This document shows, piece after piece, positions 17,920 through 27,041 of a stretch of DNA of 64,000 bases (the stretch's first letter is position 1; each line of letters starts with the position of its first letter). A program made the position numbers and the translations under genes. Under the pieces are notes generated by a model. It worked only from the letters and a program-made list of their open reading frames with translations, was not told the DNA's origin and searched no databases. This DNA comes from Acinetobacter sp. S54 (GTDB taxonomy: Bacteria > Pseudomonadota > Gammaproteobacteria > Pseudomonadales > Moraxellaceae): NCBI RefSeq assembly GCF_016624945.1, contig NZ_JACVUI010000003.1:434001-498000 (forward strand), written 5' to 3'.

Positions 17920-18945
17920 TTATAAATACGGGTCTTTACGCCAATTACTTGGGCTACGACCACTCCAGCGCTTAAAGGCACGGCTAAAATTAGCAACGTC
18001 AGAATAACCGAGTTCATCCGCAATTTGTTCAAGACTATAATCGGTTCTTGAAAGCAAAGAGGTTGCATGTCGATAACGAACTTCATCGACCAATGTTGAA
18101 AAAGAGGTTCCTTCCGCTGCAAGCTGACGTTTTAAAGTACGATCAGACATATGTAAGCGTTCAGCAACGCTTTCGATACTTAGATAATGTTGCTCTGAAT
18201 GGGTCAAAATATCACGCACACGCATGGCAAGTCGGCGACGCTCACCTAAAGCAGATAATTCGGATTCACATTGATTAATGGCAATTTGACTGGCAATGGG
18301 GTCAGCATTCACCATTTTTAATCCCAAATAGTGTTTGTCAAAACTTGAAATTAAATGCGGTTGACCAAAACGCATATCTAAAGACATCTTACTTAAATAT
18401 TTATCGAAGCCTTCTGGTTTTTCAAAATCCAGATCAACTTCACCTATCAGCTCATCATTACCTGTCAATGCTTTAGCCATACTCATAATGCCAATGGTCA
18501 AAGCTAAAATAATCTCAGTTCGCAAGGGTTCCAGATCAAAATCACATTGCAACTGTAATGTCGCTTTAGGGCCAAAGGTCGAAAAGTAAAGCTGTAAGAA
18601 GGGCATACGCAATTGAATAAAACGCGTGGCTAAAGCCAAAGCATCCGTAATGTCGTGCGCAGTCATGATGGCATAACCAATAAAACCATGAATGGAAATG
18701 CGCATCTGGTTACCTAAATGATACCCCAATGTACTTTCCCCAGTTAAACGTAAAGCATGTTTAACCAGTTCATTGGCAACATGAATGGGAATTCGATATT
18801 CAGGATCGGCCAATTGCTCACTAGTTAAATGAAATGGAGCAAATAAGGTTTGATCGTTATACCCCCAACGGGATACAACGTCTAATAGCAATAAGCCATA
18901 AACCCCTGGTATTCCTTGTTCTTGACGAGCTGAATTAATTTTCAT
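17920..18945 (-). CDS. AraC-family regulator (OruR/ArgR-like with N-terminal AraC-type binding domain)
   Basis: 341 aa. The C-terminal AraC helix-turn-helix domain is clear: SIESVAERLHMSDRTLKRQL as the first helix pair and SLEQIADELGYSDVANFSRAFKRW as the second, ending SPSNWRKDPYL. The N-terminal 200 residues form the domain common to regulators that respond to small hydrophobic or amino-acid effectors. It faces gcvH on the same strand but is 70 bp away. No target is obvious; the MaoC gene lies upstream on the same strand. Confidence 0.9.
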   Translation of the reverse strand: MKINSARQEQGIPGVYGLLLLDVVSRWGYNDQTLFAPFHLTSEQLADPEYRIPIHVANELVKHALRLTGESTLGYHLGNQMRISIHGFIGYAIMTAHDITDALALATRFIQLRMPFLQLYFSTFGPKATLQLQCDFDLEPLRTEIILALTIGIMSMAKALTGNDELIGEVDLDFEKPEGFDKYLSKMSLDMRFGQPHLISSFDKHYLGLKMVNADPIASQIAINQCESELSALGERRRLAMRVRDILTHSEQHYLSIESVAERLHMSDRTLKRQLAAEGTSFSTLVDEVRYRHATSLLSRTDYSLEQIADELGYSDVANFSRAFKRWSGRSPSNWRKDPYL

Positions 18946-19050
18946 TCGCTATCCGTGGCTTAACATTTGCTTCGTATAAACTGTTACATCTTGGCATGAA
19001 ATTTAAAATAAAAATATAGAAATTGTTGGACAAAATTTCATGCATACAAT

Positions 19051-19491
19051 TTATATTTTTTTCCTAAAAACTACAATTTTAGTCGTTGATATCAATAAAA
19101 CATCCCCATTTTGATTCAATGCTTGTGTGATATAGCTCACAATACCACGATCATTTTTAGTTTTTGAGGGTGTAATCGATGCGATTTCAACTTCCACATG
19201 AATTTTATCTCCAGGACGTGTAGGGCGTGGCCAACGTAAACTGGACTCAGATCCAATTAAACCACCTTGAATGGGGAAGCATTCTGTCCATAATCGCATA
19301 GTCACAGCAGCCGTATGCCAACCACTGGCAGCTAATCCTTGAAAAATGGTACTTTTTTCTGCGGCTTCCTCATCCAGATGGAAAGGTTGGGGATCATACT
19401 GGCCAGCAAATTGTTTAATTTCTTCCACCGTCATTTCATAGTCACGACTAATAAAACGATCCCCAACGTTTAAATCTTCCAGATACAGCAT
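19051..19491 (-). CDS. MaoC-family hot-dog dehydratase
   Basis: 146 aa single hot-dog domain. The hydratase motif is visible as QYDPQPFHLDEEAA (catalytic Asp and His), followed by GLAASGWHTAAVTMRL. Such proteins hydrate enoyl-CoA or related thioesters. Its ATG overlaps the stop of the ABC transporter gene by one base (TAATG), so the two are translationally coupled, although no functional link is evident. The substrate is not predictable. Confidence 0.87.
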   Translation of the reverse strand: MLYLEDLNVGDRFISRDYEMTVEEIKQFAGQYDPQPFHLDEEAAEKSTIFQGLAASGWHTAAVTMRLWTECFPIQGGLIGSESSLRWPRPTRPGDKIHVEVEIASITPSKTKNDRGIVSYITQALNQNGDVLLISTTKIVVFRKKI

Positions 19492-21341
19492 TATTCCTTG
19501 TCCTCAACTTCATGTTGTTCTACTAAAAAGCCACCCGTTTGACGTTTCCATAATTGGGCATATAAACCATTTTTTTCAATGAGTTCTTCATGTGTACCTT
19601 GTTCCACAATACGACCTTCATCTAAAACAACCAAACGATCCATTTGTGCAATAGTTGAAAGTCGATGGGCAATCGCGATTACAGTTTTATCTTGCATCAA
19701 TGCATCAAGGCTAGATTGGATAGCTGCTTCAACTTCAGAATCCAGAGCACTCGTGGCTTCATCCAATATTAAAATAGGCGCGTTCTTTAAAAATACCCGA
19801 GCAATTGCGATACGCTGGCGTTGACCACCTGAAAGTTTGACGCCACGTTCGCCCACATAGGCTTCATAACCTTTACGACCGCGCATATCAGTCAATTGCG
19901 GAATAAATTCTTCTGCCTGTGCCTTTTTGACTGCTTCATAGATTTCGTCCCATGTTGCATCTGGTTTACCATATTTAATATTCTCAGCAACGGTACGATG
20001 CAAAAGAGAAGTATCTTGTGTGACTAATGCAATATTGGCTCGTAAAGTGTCCTGAGTAACATCTTCTATGTTTTGACCATCAATCGAAATACGACCTTGG
20101 TTAAGGGTATAAAAATGCAAAAGCAATTGAATCAGTGTCGATTTGCCAGCCCCCGAACGACCAACCACTCCTATTTTTTCGCCAGAACGAATATCAAGAT
20201 TAAAATGGTCAATCACATTTTTTTTATTATAAGCAAAACAGACATCTTCAAATTTGATTTGTCCTTGGGTCACGACTAAGGCCTTGGCATCAGGTTTATC
20301 TTGAATAGTGACTGGTCTGCCAAGTGTATGCATACCATCCTGAATAGTTCCGACATTTTCAAAAAGCATTGACATTTGCCACATCATAAATTCTGACATG
20401 CTATTTAATTTTAAAATCATGGCGGTTGTTGCCGCAATAACACCTAAACCAGCCTGACCATTGAGCCATAACCAGACTGCTGTACCAATAACACCAATAA
20501 ATAATACAGCACTTAGTAAGGTGGTACTGACTTCAAATAAAGTCCCTAAACGCATTTGTTTAAATACAGTTTCCATGAATTCCTTCATAGATTCCTTGGC
20601 ATATTTACTTTCGCGTCCAGCATGTGCAAAGAGTTTAACCGTCTGAATATTGGTATAGGCATCGGTTACCCGTCCTGTCATAACCGCACGTGCATCAGCT
20701 TGTTCTTTGGACACTTTACTGAGTCGAGGAATAAAAAACCAAGCACTTAAAATAAACAAGCCCAGCCATACAGCCAGAGGTATTAATAGGATCGGTGAGA
20801 CCGCACCTAGGACTGCGCTTATAGTAATGAAATAGACAATTACATAAACCAGCATGTCGCCTAGAATCATCCAGAACTCGCGCACAGCCAATGCGGTTTG
20901 CATAACTTTAGCTGATAAGCGTCCTGCAAAGTCATTATGGAAAAAATCCAAACCTTGCTGTAATAACAAATTATGAAAACGCCAGCGTAGACGCATTGGA
21001 AAACTACTAAATAACACTTGGTGTTTCACAATAGATTGCAAACAAATAAACAGAATATTTCCAAAAAGAATAAATGTTAAAATAATCAAATGCTGAGTAT
21101 GATTTTCAAGAAAATTACTTGGTTTACTTTGACTTAACCAGTCCACCAAATGGCCAATTTGTGAAAATAATAAAGCTTCAAAACTAGCTGCACCTGCTGT
21201 ACAAAGCATTAATAAAATCAGAAAAGGGCGCACGCCTTTTGTGGATTGCCATACGAATGCAAAAAAAGAAGTAGGCAATGGTTCATTTAAATTTGTTTCG
21301 GGATAGGGGTTAACCAGTTTTTCGAACCATTGCAGCAGCAT
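19491..21341 (-). CDS. ABC exporter, fused membrane and ATP-binding domains
   Basis: 616 aa half-transporter. The six-span membrane domain covers roughly residues 25-320. The nucleotide-binding domain has Walker A GRSGAGKSTL, the Q-loop region VTQDTSLLHRTVAENI, the signature LSGGQRQRIAIAR and Walker B ILILDEATSALDSE with a following H-loop (IAIAHRLSTIAQMD). It should work as a homodimer in the inner membrane. The type resembles MsbA/MdlB-like multidrug or lipid exporters; the substrate is unknown. It is followed directly by the coupled MaoC gene, with a mechanosensitive channel gene just upstream. Confidence 0.92.
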   Translation of the reverse strand: MLLQWFEKLVNPYPETNLNEPLPTSFFAFVWQSTKGVRPFLILLMLCTAGAASFEALLFSQIGHLVDWLSQSKPSNFLENHTQHLIILTFILFGNILFICLQSIVKHQVLFSSFPMRLRWRFHNLLLQQGLDFFHNDFAGRLSAKVMQTALAVREFWMILGDMLVYVIVYFITISAVLGAVSPILLIPLAVWLGLFILSAWFFIPRLSKVSKEQADARAVMTGRVTDAYTNIQTVKLFAHAGRESKYAKESMKEFMETVFKQMRLGTLFEVSTTLLSAVLFIGVIGTAVWLWLNGQAGLGVIAATTAMILKLNSMSEFMMWQMSMLFENVGTIQDGMHTLGRPVTIQDKPDAKALVVTQGQIKFEDVCFAYNKKNVIDHFNLDIRSGEKIGVVGRSGAGKSTLIQLLLHFYTLNQGRISIDGQNIEDVTQDTLRANIALVTQDTSLLHRTVAENIKYGKPDATWDEIYEAVKKAQAEEFIPQLTDMRGRKGYEAYVGERGVKLSGGQRQRIAIARVFLKNAPILILDEATSALDSEVEAAIQSSLDALMQDKTVIAIAHRLSTIAQMDRLVVLDEGRIVEQGTHEELIEKNGLYAQLWKRQTGGFLVEQHEVEDKE

Positions 21342-21350
21342 AATTTTCTC

Positions 21351-22634
21351 TTAGTCTTTTTGCGTAAAATTCTCAACGATTATACCTGATGATAAAGATT
21401 TCACATCTGCTCCCGAAGGTGCTTGATAAATTCTTAACCCAAATTCAGGAATAATTGCAAGTAAATGATCAAAGATATCTGATTGTATCGCTTCATAAGC
21501 AGTCCATACAGTGGTATTTGTGAATGCATAGATTTCAAGAGGTAAACCATTACTGGTGGGCTGTAATTGACGTACCATTAGAGACTGATTTTGAGCAATA
21601 CCAGAATGTTGTTTTAAATAAAACTCAATATAGGCGCGGAATGTGCCCAGATTAGTTAAACGGCGTTGATTATATACCGTCTGATTACTGAGCTGATGAT
21701 TAAAAGTTTCTAGTTCAGATTGTTTGGTATCAAGATATTGATCGAGTAATAAAAAGTTTTTCAGCTTCTCTTGTTCATGTTCAGCCATAAAGTGAACACT
21801 ACTCTGATCAATAAATAGTGAACGTTTGATGCGTCTCGCACCCGCTTGGCTCATTCCACGCCAATTTTTAAAGGTGTCAGTAATAAGCTTATTGGTTGGA
21901 ATGGTGGTAAAAGTCTTATCAAAATTCTGTACAGTCACGGTATGTAATGACATATCAATGACGTCGCCATCCGCATTAAGTGAAGGCATTTCAATCCAGT
22001 CACCAATACGAACCATATCGTAAGATGAAATTTGGACACTGGCGACTAAGGAAAGGATGGTATTCTGAAAAACCAGCATTAACACGGTAGCCATTGCACC
22101 GAAACCAGCAAGTAAAGTAAAAACATCTTTTTTCAGGAAAGTACCAAGAACCATTAAAGCACAAACGATGAAAATCATCAGTTTGACCAGTTGTAGATAC
22201 CCTTTGATCGGCTTATTTTTAGAATTTGGATTACGTTGATAAACTAGATTAAAAATGTTCAGCATTTCGCTGATCGCAAGAGCGATTGTCAAAAAGATAA
22301 AAGCTTGCGAAGCCATTTGTACAAAAATAATCACTTTCTCGGACAAGTGTGGAACAGTAGTAATCCCGTTCATAATCACAATAGCTGGGACAATGCTAGC
22401 GATACGACGAATCACACTATGTTGCGCAAAAATAGACTGATTGGCGAATTTAATTTTGCTAATTATCTTACGAATACCGCGAACAACAATCTGTTTTGCG
22501 ATGAAATTTGCGATAATTGCTAGAAGGATGAGAACGCTTAATGAGGTCAACATCTCAAGCCATGGATATTGATCAATCCAGTTTTCAACATCATGGAAAA
22601 GTTTTAAAAAATCCAAGCCTTTACACCTTTGCAC
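21351..22634 (-). CDS. MscS-family mechanosensitive channel, YbdG/MscM type
   Basis: 427 aa inner-membrane channel with about five spans in the N-terminal 200 residues. The pore/beta-domain junction GFGAMATVLMLVFQNTILSLVASVQI and then MVRIGDWIEMPSLNADGDVIDMSLHTVTVQNFD match the YbdG branch closely from memory. So does the C-terminal LGTFRAYIEFYLKQH and LPLEIYAFTNTTVW. YbdG gives the small-conductance MscM activity in hypo-osmotic shock and has a longer cytoplasmic region than MscS. It ends 10 bp before the ABC exporter start and may share its transcript. Confidence 0.92.
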   Translation of the reverse strand: MQRCKGLDFLKLFHDVENWIDQYPWLEMLTSLSVLILLAIIANFIAKQIVVRGIRKIISKIKFANQSIFAQHSVIRRIASIVPAIVIMNGITTVPHLSEKVIIFVQMASQAFIFLTIALAISEMLNIFNLVYQRNPNSKNKPIKGYLQLVKLMIFIVCALMVLGTFLKKDVFTLLAGFGAMATVLMLVFQNTILSLVASVQISSYDMVRIGDWIEMPSLNADGDVIDMSLHTVTVQNFDKTFTTIPTNKLITDTFKNWRGMSQAGARRIKRSLFIDQSSVHFMAEHEQEKLKNFLLLDQYLDTKQSELETFNHQLSNQTVYNQRRLTNLGTFRAYIEFYLKQHSGIAQNQSLMVRQLQPTSNGLPLEIYAFTNTTVWTAYEAIQSDIFDHLLAIIPEFGLRIYQAPSGADVKSLSSGIIVENFTQKD

Positions 22635-22665
22635 AAATTAATAATGGGCTAAAGTGTAAAGGTTG

Positions 22666-22689
22666 AGCTTTATAACATTGTATAAAGCT
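22666..22689. repeat. Hairpin, possible weak terminator of the DUF2058 gene
   Basis: agctttata (22666-22674) and tataaagct (22681-22689) form a perfect 9-bp stem downstream of the minus-strand DUF2058 gene and upstream of the channel gene. The T-run is poor. Confidence 0.4.
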
Positions 22690-22756
22690 ACTTTTCTTAT
22701 ACGATTTGAAAAAGACTTTTTACAATAATAAAATCAATTATTTAAATAAAATTAAA

Positions 22757-23293
22757 TTACCACATTAAATCATCTGGAATCGCGTATGCAGCATATGGAT
22801 CCTCTTCATCTGTTGTTTGCTCATTTTTCTGAGCATTGTTGACTAATATGAAGCCTTCCATTTTCTGATTAATTTTATCAGCCAATGCTTTAGGCAAATA
22901 AGCATAATTTTCCTGATCCTTTGCGATTACCAGACTGCCAGACACCAGAGCATTATAAACGGTCTGAGAGATATAGACTTTTTTGACTTTATTTTCGTCA
23001 ATAAACTGGTAAGCAATATCACCCTCAACATCTTTAATCTTATGTTGAGAAATCATTTGAATGATTGCTGCTTTTAGTGCTTTTTCTTCAAGCTGACGTT
23101 GCTTTTCCTGATTCAGTGCCTGATCTTTTTCAAGCTTTTCTAGTTTGCTCTTTTCAATATTCGCTTTTAATTCAGCTTCATTGTTTTGACCTGTGCGTTG
23201 CTCATGTTGGGTCTGTTTATTGAGCTTCTTAGCCTTTTTATTATCAACTAACCCAGCTTTAAGCAGTTGAGCCTGTAATGCATTTTTAACCAT
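22757..23293 (-). CDS. DUF2058 (YaiL-like) protein
   Basis: 178 aa, highly charged. The N-terminus MVKNALQAQLLKAGLVDNKKAKKLNK is the family start, followed by a long Lys/Glu/Gln-rich predicted coiled coil (about residues 25-85). A small domain follows (IAYQFIDENKVKKVYIS, LVSGSLVIAKDQENYAYLP). I chose ATG 23293 rather than the open frame to 23353: the family begins with this Met, TTGGA stands before it, and the longer form would overlap yoaK. YaiL-type proteins have been linked to RNA/nucleoprotein binding, but the role is not settled. Confidence 0.85.
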   Translation of the reverse strand: MVKNALQAQLLKAGLVDNKKAKKLNKQTQHEQRTGQNNEAELKANIEKSKLEKLEKDQALNQEKQRQLEEKALKAAIIQMISQHKIKDVEGDIAYQFIDENKVKKVYISQTVYNALVSGSLVIAKDQENYAYLPKALADKINQKMEGFILVNNAQKNEQTTDEEDPYAAYAIPDDLMW

Positions 23294-23306
23294 AACTAAA
23301 TCCAAA

Positions 23307-23981
23307 TTATTGATGCAAAGAAGAATGACGAAGGTAAATGATCCAGTATGCAATACTCAGAATCAAACTTAAAATCGCAGGAACTAGGAACGCTTGAATA
23401 GAGAGAAAAGGATGGATAACTGCGGCAATAATTCCACCCAGAAAAAAGCCAATTAAAATTAATAAATGTAAAGTAATACGACGTTTATCCAATGGTAAGC
23501 CACGTGCTTTATACCCAAGCGCTAGACCGATATCTGTCAGAACACCAGATAAATGGGTAGTACGAATGATTGTACCTTTGTAGTGGCTGACCATTGCATT
23601 TTGTATCCCCATTGCGGCACAGGCCCAGAGTAAACCATAACGAGGAAAGTAGGGAAGTAGCAGCCAGGAAATAAAAATAAATAAAGCCACCAAACTCAAT
23701 GGAACTCCGTAACGGCGACCCAATAGGAACTGGCTATTTCCCAAAATAAACCCACTATAAAATGAACCAATTACAAAGCAAATGACGACTAAAAATAAAT
23801 AGAGAACATTACTAAATCTAAAGTCAATCAGATCCATTGCTAACATACTGACATTGCCTGTCATATGTGAAATAGATTGATGCAGCACCGTAATGAGTGA
23901 CAGGACATTAATCATACCCGCGTTCATAGCCAGTAAAAATGCTGCAAATTGCACCCAGTTTGGTAGACTTTGAAAAGGCAT
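23307..23981 (-). CDS. YoaK-family (DUF1275) inner-membrane protein
   Basis: 224 aa with about six hydrophobic spans. The family pattern is visible: AGMINVLSLI near the first helix, HMTGNVS (conserved histidine and TGN), and GIQNAMVSHY with TTHLSGVLTDIG. The function of this family is unknown; a transporter-like role is assumed because of the repeated helix pairs. It stands 13 bp upstream of the DUF2058 gene and 22 bp downstream of sstT, so the three may share a transcript. Confidence 0.88.
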   Translation of the reverse strand: MPFQSLPNWVQFAAFLLAMNAGMINVLSLITVLHQSISHMTGNVSMLAMDLIDFRFSNVLYLFLVVICFVIGSFYSGFILGNSQFLLGRRYGVPLSLVALFIFISWLLLPYFPRYGLLWACAAMGIQNAMVSHYKGTIIRTTHLSGVLTDIGLALGYKARGLPLDKRRITLHLLILIGFFLGGIIAAVIHPFLSIQAFLVPAILSLILSIAYWIIYLRHSSLHQ

Positions 23982-24003
23982 AAGACCTCAACTTTAATTA
24001 TGA

Positions 24004-25200
24004 CTATTTGCGCGATGCAATATCAACTGCCGCTGTAAATATGACATCTGTAGATGAGTTTAGCGCAGTTTCTGTAGAATCTTGTAAAACACTAATGACC
24101 ATTCCAATTGCAACAACCTGCATTGCGATCTCAGATGGAATACCAAACAAACCGCATGCCACTGGAATTAATAATAAAGAACCACCTGCGACGCCTGAAG
24201 CACCACATGCTGAGACTGTAGCAACAATCGATAAAATAATCATGGTTACAAAGTCAACTTCAATGCCTAGAGTATGCACAGCAGCAAGAGTTAATACAGT
24301 AATAGTCACTGCCGCACCAGACATATTAATGGTTGCTCCAAGTGGAATCGAAACACTTGCTGTCGCTTCATTTACACCTAAGCGTTTAGCTAAATCCAGA
24401 TTGACTGGAATATTAGCTGCCGAGCTACGGGTAAAAAATGCAGTGATTCCACTTTCTCTTAAACACTTTAAAACCAGAGGATATGGATTTGAGCGAATAA
24501 CCAATGCGACTAAAATAGGGTTAATAACTAAGGCCACAAATAACATAGTTCCTAACAGAACCGCGATTAATTGAGCATAATTTTTTAAAGTAGCCAAGCC
24601 TGCATCAGCAAATGTCACGGCTACTAACCCAAAAATACCCAACGGAGCAAAATTGATAACAACACGAATGATATGATTTATCGCATGAGATGTATCCGTC
24701 AACATTTGTTTAGTTGTATTTGAACTATGACGTAAAGCTATACCTAAACCAGCTGCCCAACCCAAAATTCCAATAAAATTAGCTTCCACAAGTGCCTGAA
24801 CTGGGTTAGTCACAAAGCTAAGTAAAAGGTTTTTTAAAATTTCGGTAAGGCTACCTGCTGGTTGTAAGTCATTCTGGGAACTGACATTTAAATATAAAAA
24901 ACTTGGGAAAAAATGACTTGCGACAATAGCACTTAATGCAGCTAAAACCATACCCGTAACATACAGCAAAAGAATAGGTCTAAAGTTAGCGTTGTGACCT
25001 ACTTTAAAATTGGCAATTGAACTCATCACTAAGATGAACACTAAAATTGGAGCAACAGACTTCAATGCCTTAATAAAAAGCTCACCGAGTAAACTCAAAT
25101 AAGGAGTAAAGCTAGGGAAAAGCAAAGCAACAAAAAAACCTAAAATAATTGCAATAAATATTTTAGTAACAAGACTTAAGCGAGATAAAATTGAAAACAT
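24004..25200 (-). CDS. sstT: Serine/threonine:sodium symporter SstT
   Basis: 398 aa dicarboxylate/amino acid:cation symporter (DAACS) family protein. Signatures match Sst[35 protein letters not shown], the hairpin [13 protein letters not shown] (serine-rich HP1), [29 protein letters not shown] (HP2) and [19 protein letters not shown]. It takes up serine and threonine with sodium. It is preceded upstream by an ArsR-type gene in the same direction, but about 140 bp separate them. Confidence 0.95.
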   Translation of the reverse strand: MFSILSRLSLVTKIFIAIILGFFVALLFPSFTPYLSLLGELFIKALKSVAPILVFILVMSSIANFKVGHNANFRPILLLYVTGMVLAALSAIVASHFFPSFLYLNVSSQNDLQPAGSLTEILKNLLLSFVTNPVQALVEANFIGILGWAAGLGIALRHSSNTTKQMLTDTSHAINHIIRVVINFAPLGIFGLVAVTFADAGLATLKNYAQLIAVLLGTMLFVALVINPILVALVIRSNPYPLVLKCLRESGITAFFTRSSAANIPVNLDLAKRLGVNEATASVSIPLGATINMSGAAVTITVLTLAAVHTLGIEVDFVTMIILSIVATVSACGASGVAGGSLLLIPVACGLFGIPSEIAMQVVAIGMVISVLQDSTETALNSSTDVIFTAAVDIASRK

Positions 25201-25339
25201 AAATAAGCCTTAGCGATATACTGCTAAATGAGCAAAAAAAAGTATTTTATACATAATGACTTTGAAACTTAAATTTTTTTTAAAGCAATTCAAGAACAAA
25301 TTGAAAAATATGGATAAAAAAGATAGATAAAATGAAAAA

Positions 25340-25654
25340 TTAAAGCGACTGCGGACAGTAAAGGCGATAAAGAGTTGCTAAAACATCTATTAGTTTTTGA
25401 TCTTTTATCGAATAAAAAATTTGTTTGCCTGCACGACGGGTATGAACGACTTCACTTTTGCGCAACATCATAAGTTGCTGGGAAAGGGTAGGCTGACTAA
25501 TTTGTGTTCTTTCTTCAATTTGAGACACGTTTAGTTCTTCTTGGGCAAGATGACATAAAATAAGTAGGCGGTCTGTATTGGCCAAAGATTTTAGCGTTGT
25601 AACCACACTCTCCGCGGAATTTCGCATCTCCTCGATTTTGAACTCTGCTTGCAT
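25340..25654 (-). CDS. ArsR-family repressor, BigR/SqrR/YgaV-like persulfide sensor
   Basis: 104 aa winged helix-turn-helix protein. I chose ATG 25654 (MQAEFKIEEM) because GAGGG precedes it and the upstream extension to 25702 is unlike the family. The DNA-binding helices are around NVSQIEERTQISQPTLSQQL. Two cysteines, Cys34 (LILCHL) and Cys100 (YRLYCPQSL), are 66 residues apart, the same spacing as the reactive pair in BigR-type persulfide or H2O2 sensors (Cys42 and Cys108 from memory). No sulfur dioxygenase or sulfide:quinone reductase gene is next to it. The sensing role is inferred from these cysteines. Confidence 0.83.
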   Translation of the reverse strand: MQAEFKIEEMRNSAESVVTTLKSLANTDRLLILCHLAQEELNVSQIEERTQISQPTLSQQLMMLRKSEVVHTRRAGKQIFYSIKDQKLIDVLATLYRLYCPQSL

Positions 25655-26160
25655 CTTTTTACCCTCAAATTTACAGCGGGCATAAGTATAGAACGAATGC
25701 ATTCAAATGACTTGAATTAAATAAATACAAGATCACTTCTAATCAAATTTTATACGAGTTATAAGGATAAAAGAAGAAAACCAAGCCAAATAATTTGATA
25801 AACCTAAACAGGTAAAATTGCATAATCTAAAAAAAAAGTTGTGCTTTTCTAGAACTTATTTATAATGATATTTATCCATACAGACTTGTATGTATATTTA
25901 TAATAATTTTAGAGTATTCCGTTCGTTATAACAAAGAGAGGATAGCGCAGAGCAAAACGATGACAGTATGTTTTCGGAGATTAGTACATAAGCCTCCACG
26001 TGCATGTACTAATGTATAAGAAGGCATAATCTTAATTATGCACATTCAGCTTTTTAAATAAATTTATTTTTATTCAAAAAGTTGCTTAGGTTTCAGACGC
26101 AAGCGTGAAATAATATAATGATAACGATAAAAAAATAATAATCACTCACGCTTTATTTCT
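25655..26160. other. Intergenic stretch of about 500 bp with two hairpins, no gene seen
   Basis: No convincing open frame on either strand. ttagtacat (25981-25989) pairs perfectly with atgtactaa (26004-26012) around a GC-richer 14-nt loop. gcataat (26024-26030) pairs with attatgc (26035-26041). aagcgtga (26101-26108) pairs with tcacgctt (26146-26153) over a long A/T loop, perhaps part of the end of the tetR transcript. The hairpins and the GC-richer segment at about 25930-26010 could belong to a small RNA; I recognise no Rfam family. Confidence 0.4.
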
Positions 26161-26724
26161 TTATAGCTTTTGTTCAAACTCTATCAAGCGTTCAACTCTT
26201 GCCCAGTATTCATCAATTTTGACTGAATTTTTATCAATCTGAGCTTGCATAGTCATGCCATCCAGAATGCTTACTAACAAATTTGTAAGAGAAACTGGAT
26301 TTTTAATTTGAAGTTGGCTTAGTAACCCAAGGATAATATTGGTTAGCCATTCTTTGTATTCAAGTGCAGGTCGAATAGTCGAAGGATAGATTTTAAAAAC
26401 TTCTTCCACTGCTTTTTGAAACATACAACCGTTAAAATCAGCCGTATGAAACCAAGCGGAATACCAGAAATAAATAGCTTTAATGCGACCTAAATAGTCG
26501 TGTTCATCGCAAGCTGCTAAAGAAGCTGTTAAAGATTCTTGTAAGTTTATATTACGTTGATCCAGACATTCTTCTATCAACTTGGCTTTTGAAGGAAAGT
26601 ATTTGTAAAAAGTCATTTTCGCTACGCCTGACTCTTGAATAATTCGATCCACGCCAACAGAATTATAACTATTGGCGTTAAAGAGTCGTAAGGCTGTATG
26701 AATAATGTCATCTTTTTTCGACAT
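26161..26724 (-). CDS. TetR-family regulator
   Basis: 187 aa. The N-terminal TetR DNA-binding domain reads DIIHTALRLFNANSYNSVGVDRI, then SGVAKMTFYKYFPSKAKLIEE. The C-terminal domain is variable. It is divergent from the haem-oxygenase-fold gene at 27042, with a 22-bp palindrome (26809-26830) between them that could be the shared operator. The ligand is unknown. Confidence 0.9.
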   Translation of the reverse strand: MSKKDDIIHTALRLFNANSYNSVGVDRIIQESGVAKMTFYKYFPSKAKLIEECLDQRNINLQESLTASLAACDEHDYLGRIKAIYFWYSAWFHTADFNGCMFQKAVEEVFKIYPSTIRPALEYKEWLTNIILGLLSQLQIKNPVSLTNLLVSILDGMTMQAQIDKNSVKIDEYWARVERLIEFEQKL

Positions 26725-26808
26725 ATTTTTAGATTCCTGCTAAATACATCATTTGGCGTACAGCGGCGATAACTAGATAATTTAGTTTAAATAATTTCGA
26801 CAGTATAA

Positions 26809-26830
26809 CATTTAAGTTTAAGCTTAAATG
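26809..26830. promoter_or_regulatory. Palindrome, candidate TetR operator
   Basis: catttaag (26809-26816), tttaag, cttaaatg (26823-26830): a perfect 8-6-8 inverted repeat with AAGCTT near its centre. It lies in the 300-bp divergent spacer between the tetR gene and the gene at 27042, 85 bp from the tetR start. I see nothing else in that spacer. Confidence 0.5.
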
Positions 26831-27041
26831 AAAATGTGATAAAAATTTAATCACTTAGCTTGTTCTGGGGGCTTATCAAAACACAAGTCTAGTGATGATA
26901 CAAGAATGACTTTCTATATAAACAGGTATTTTTTATAACTAATTTATTCCTAAAAGTTTTTTTACGATTCCTCTCTCTTATCTATAGATTGGTTATTTCT
27001 TTTTTTATATACTGAATGCTCTGTATGTGAAAGAAAAATCT

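Noticed and set aside
24008..24574. 188-codon plus-strand frame inside sstT
   Set aside because: It is antisense to a clearly coding sstT with all family motifs. Its Thr/Ala/Ile-rich composition is typical of a shadow frame.
26115..26135. ataatgataacgataa as a Fur box
   Set aside because: It matches only one half of the consensus and lies at the 3' side of tetR, not in a promoter.
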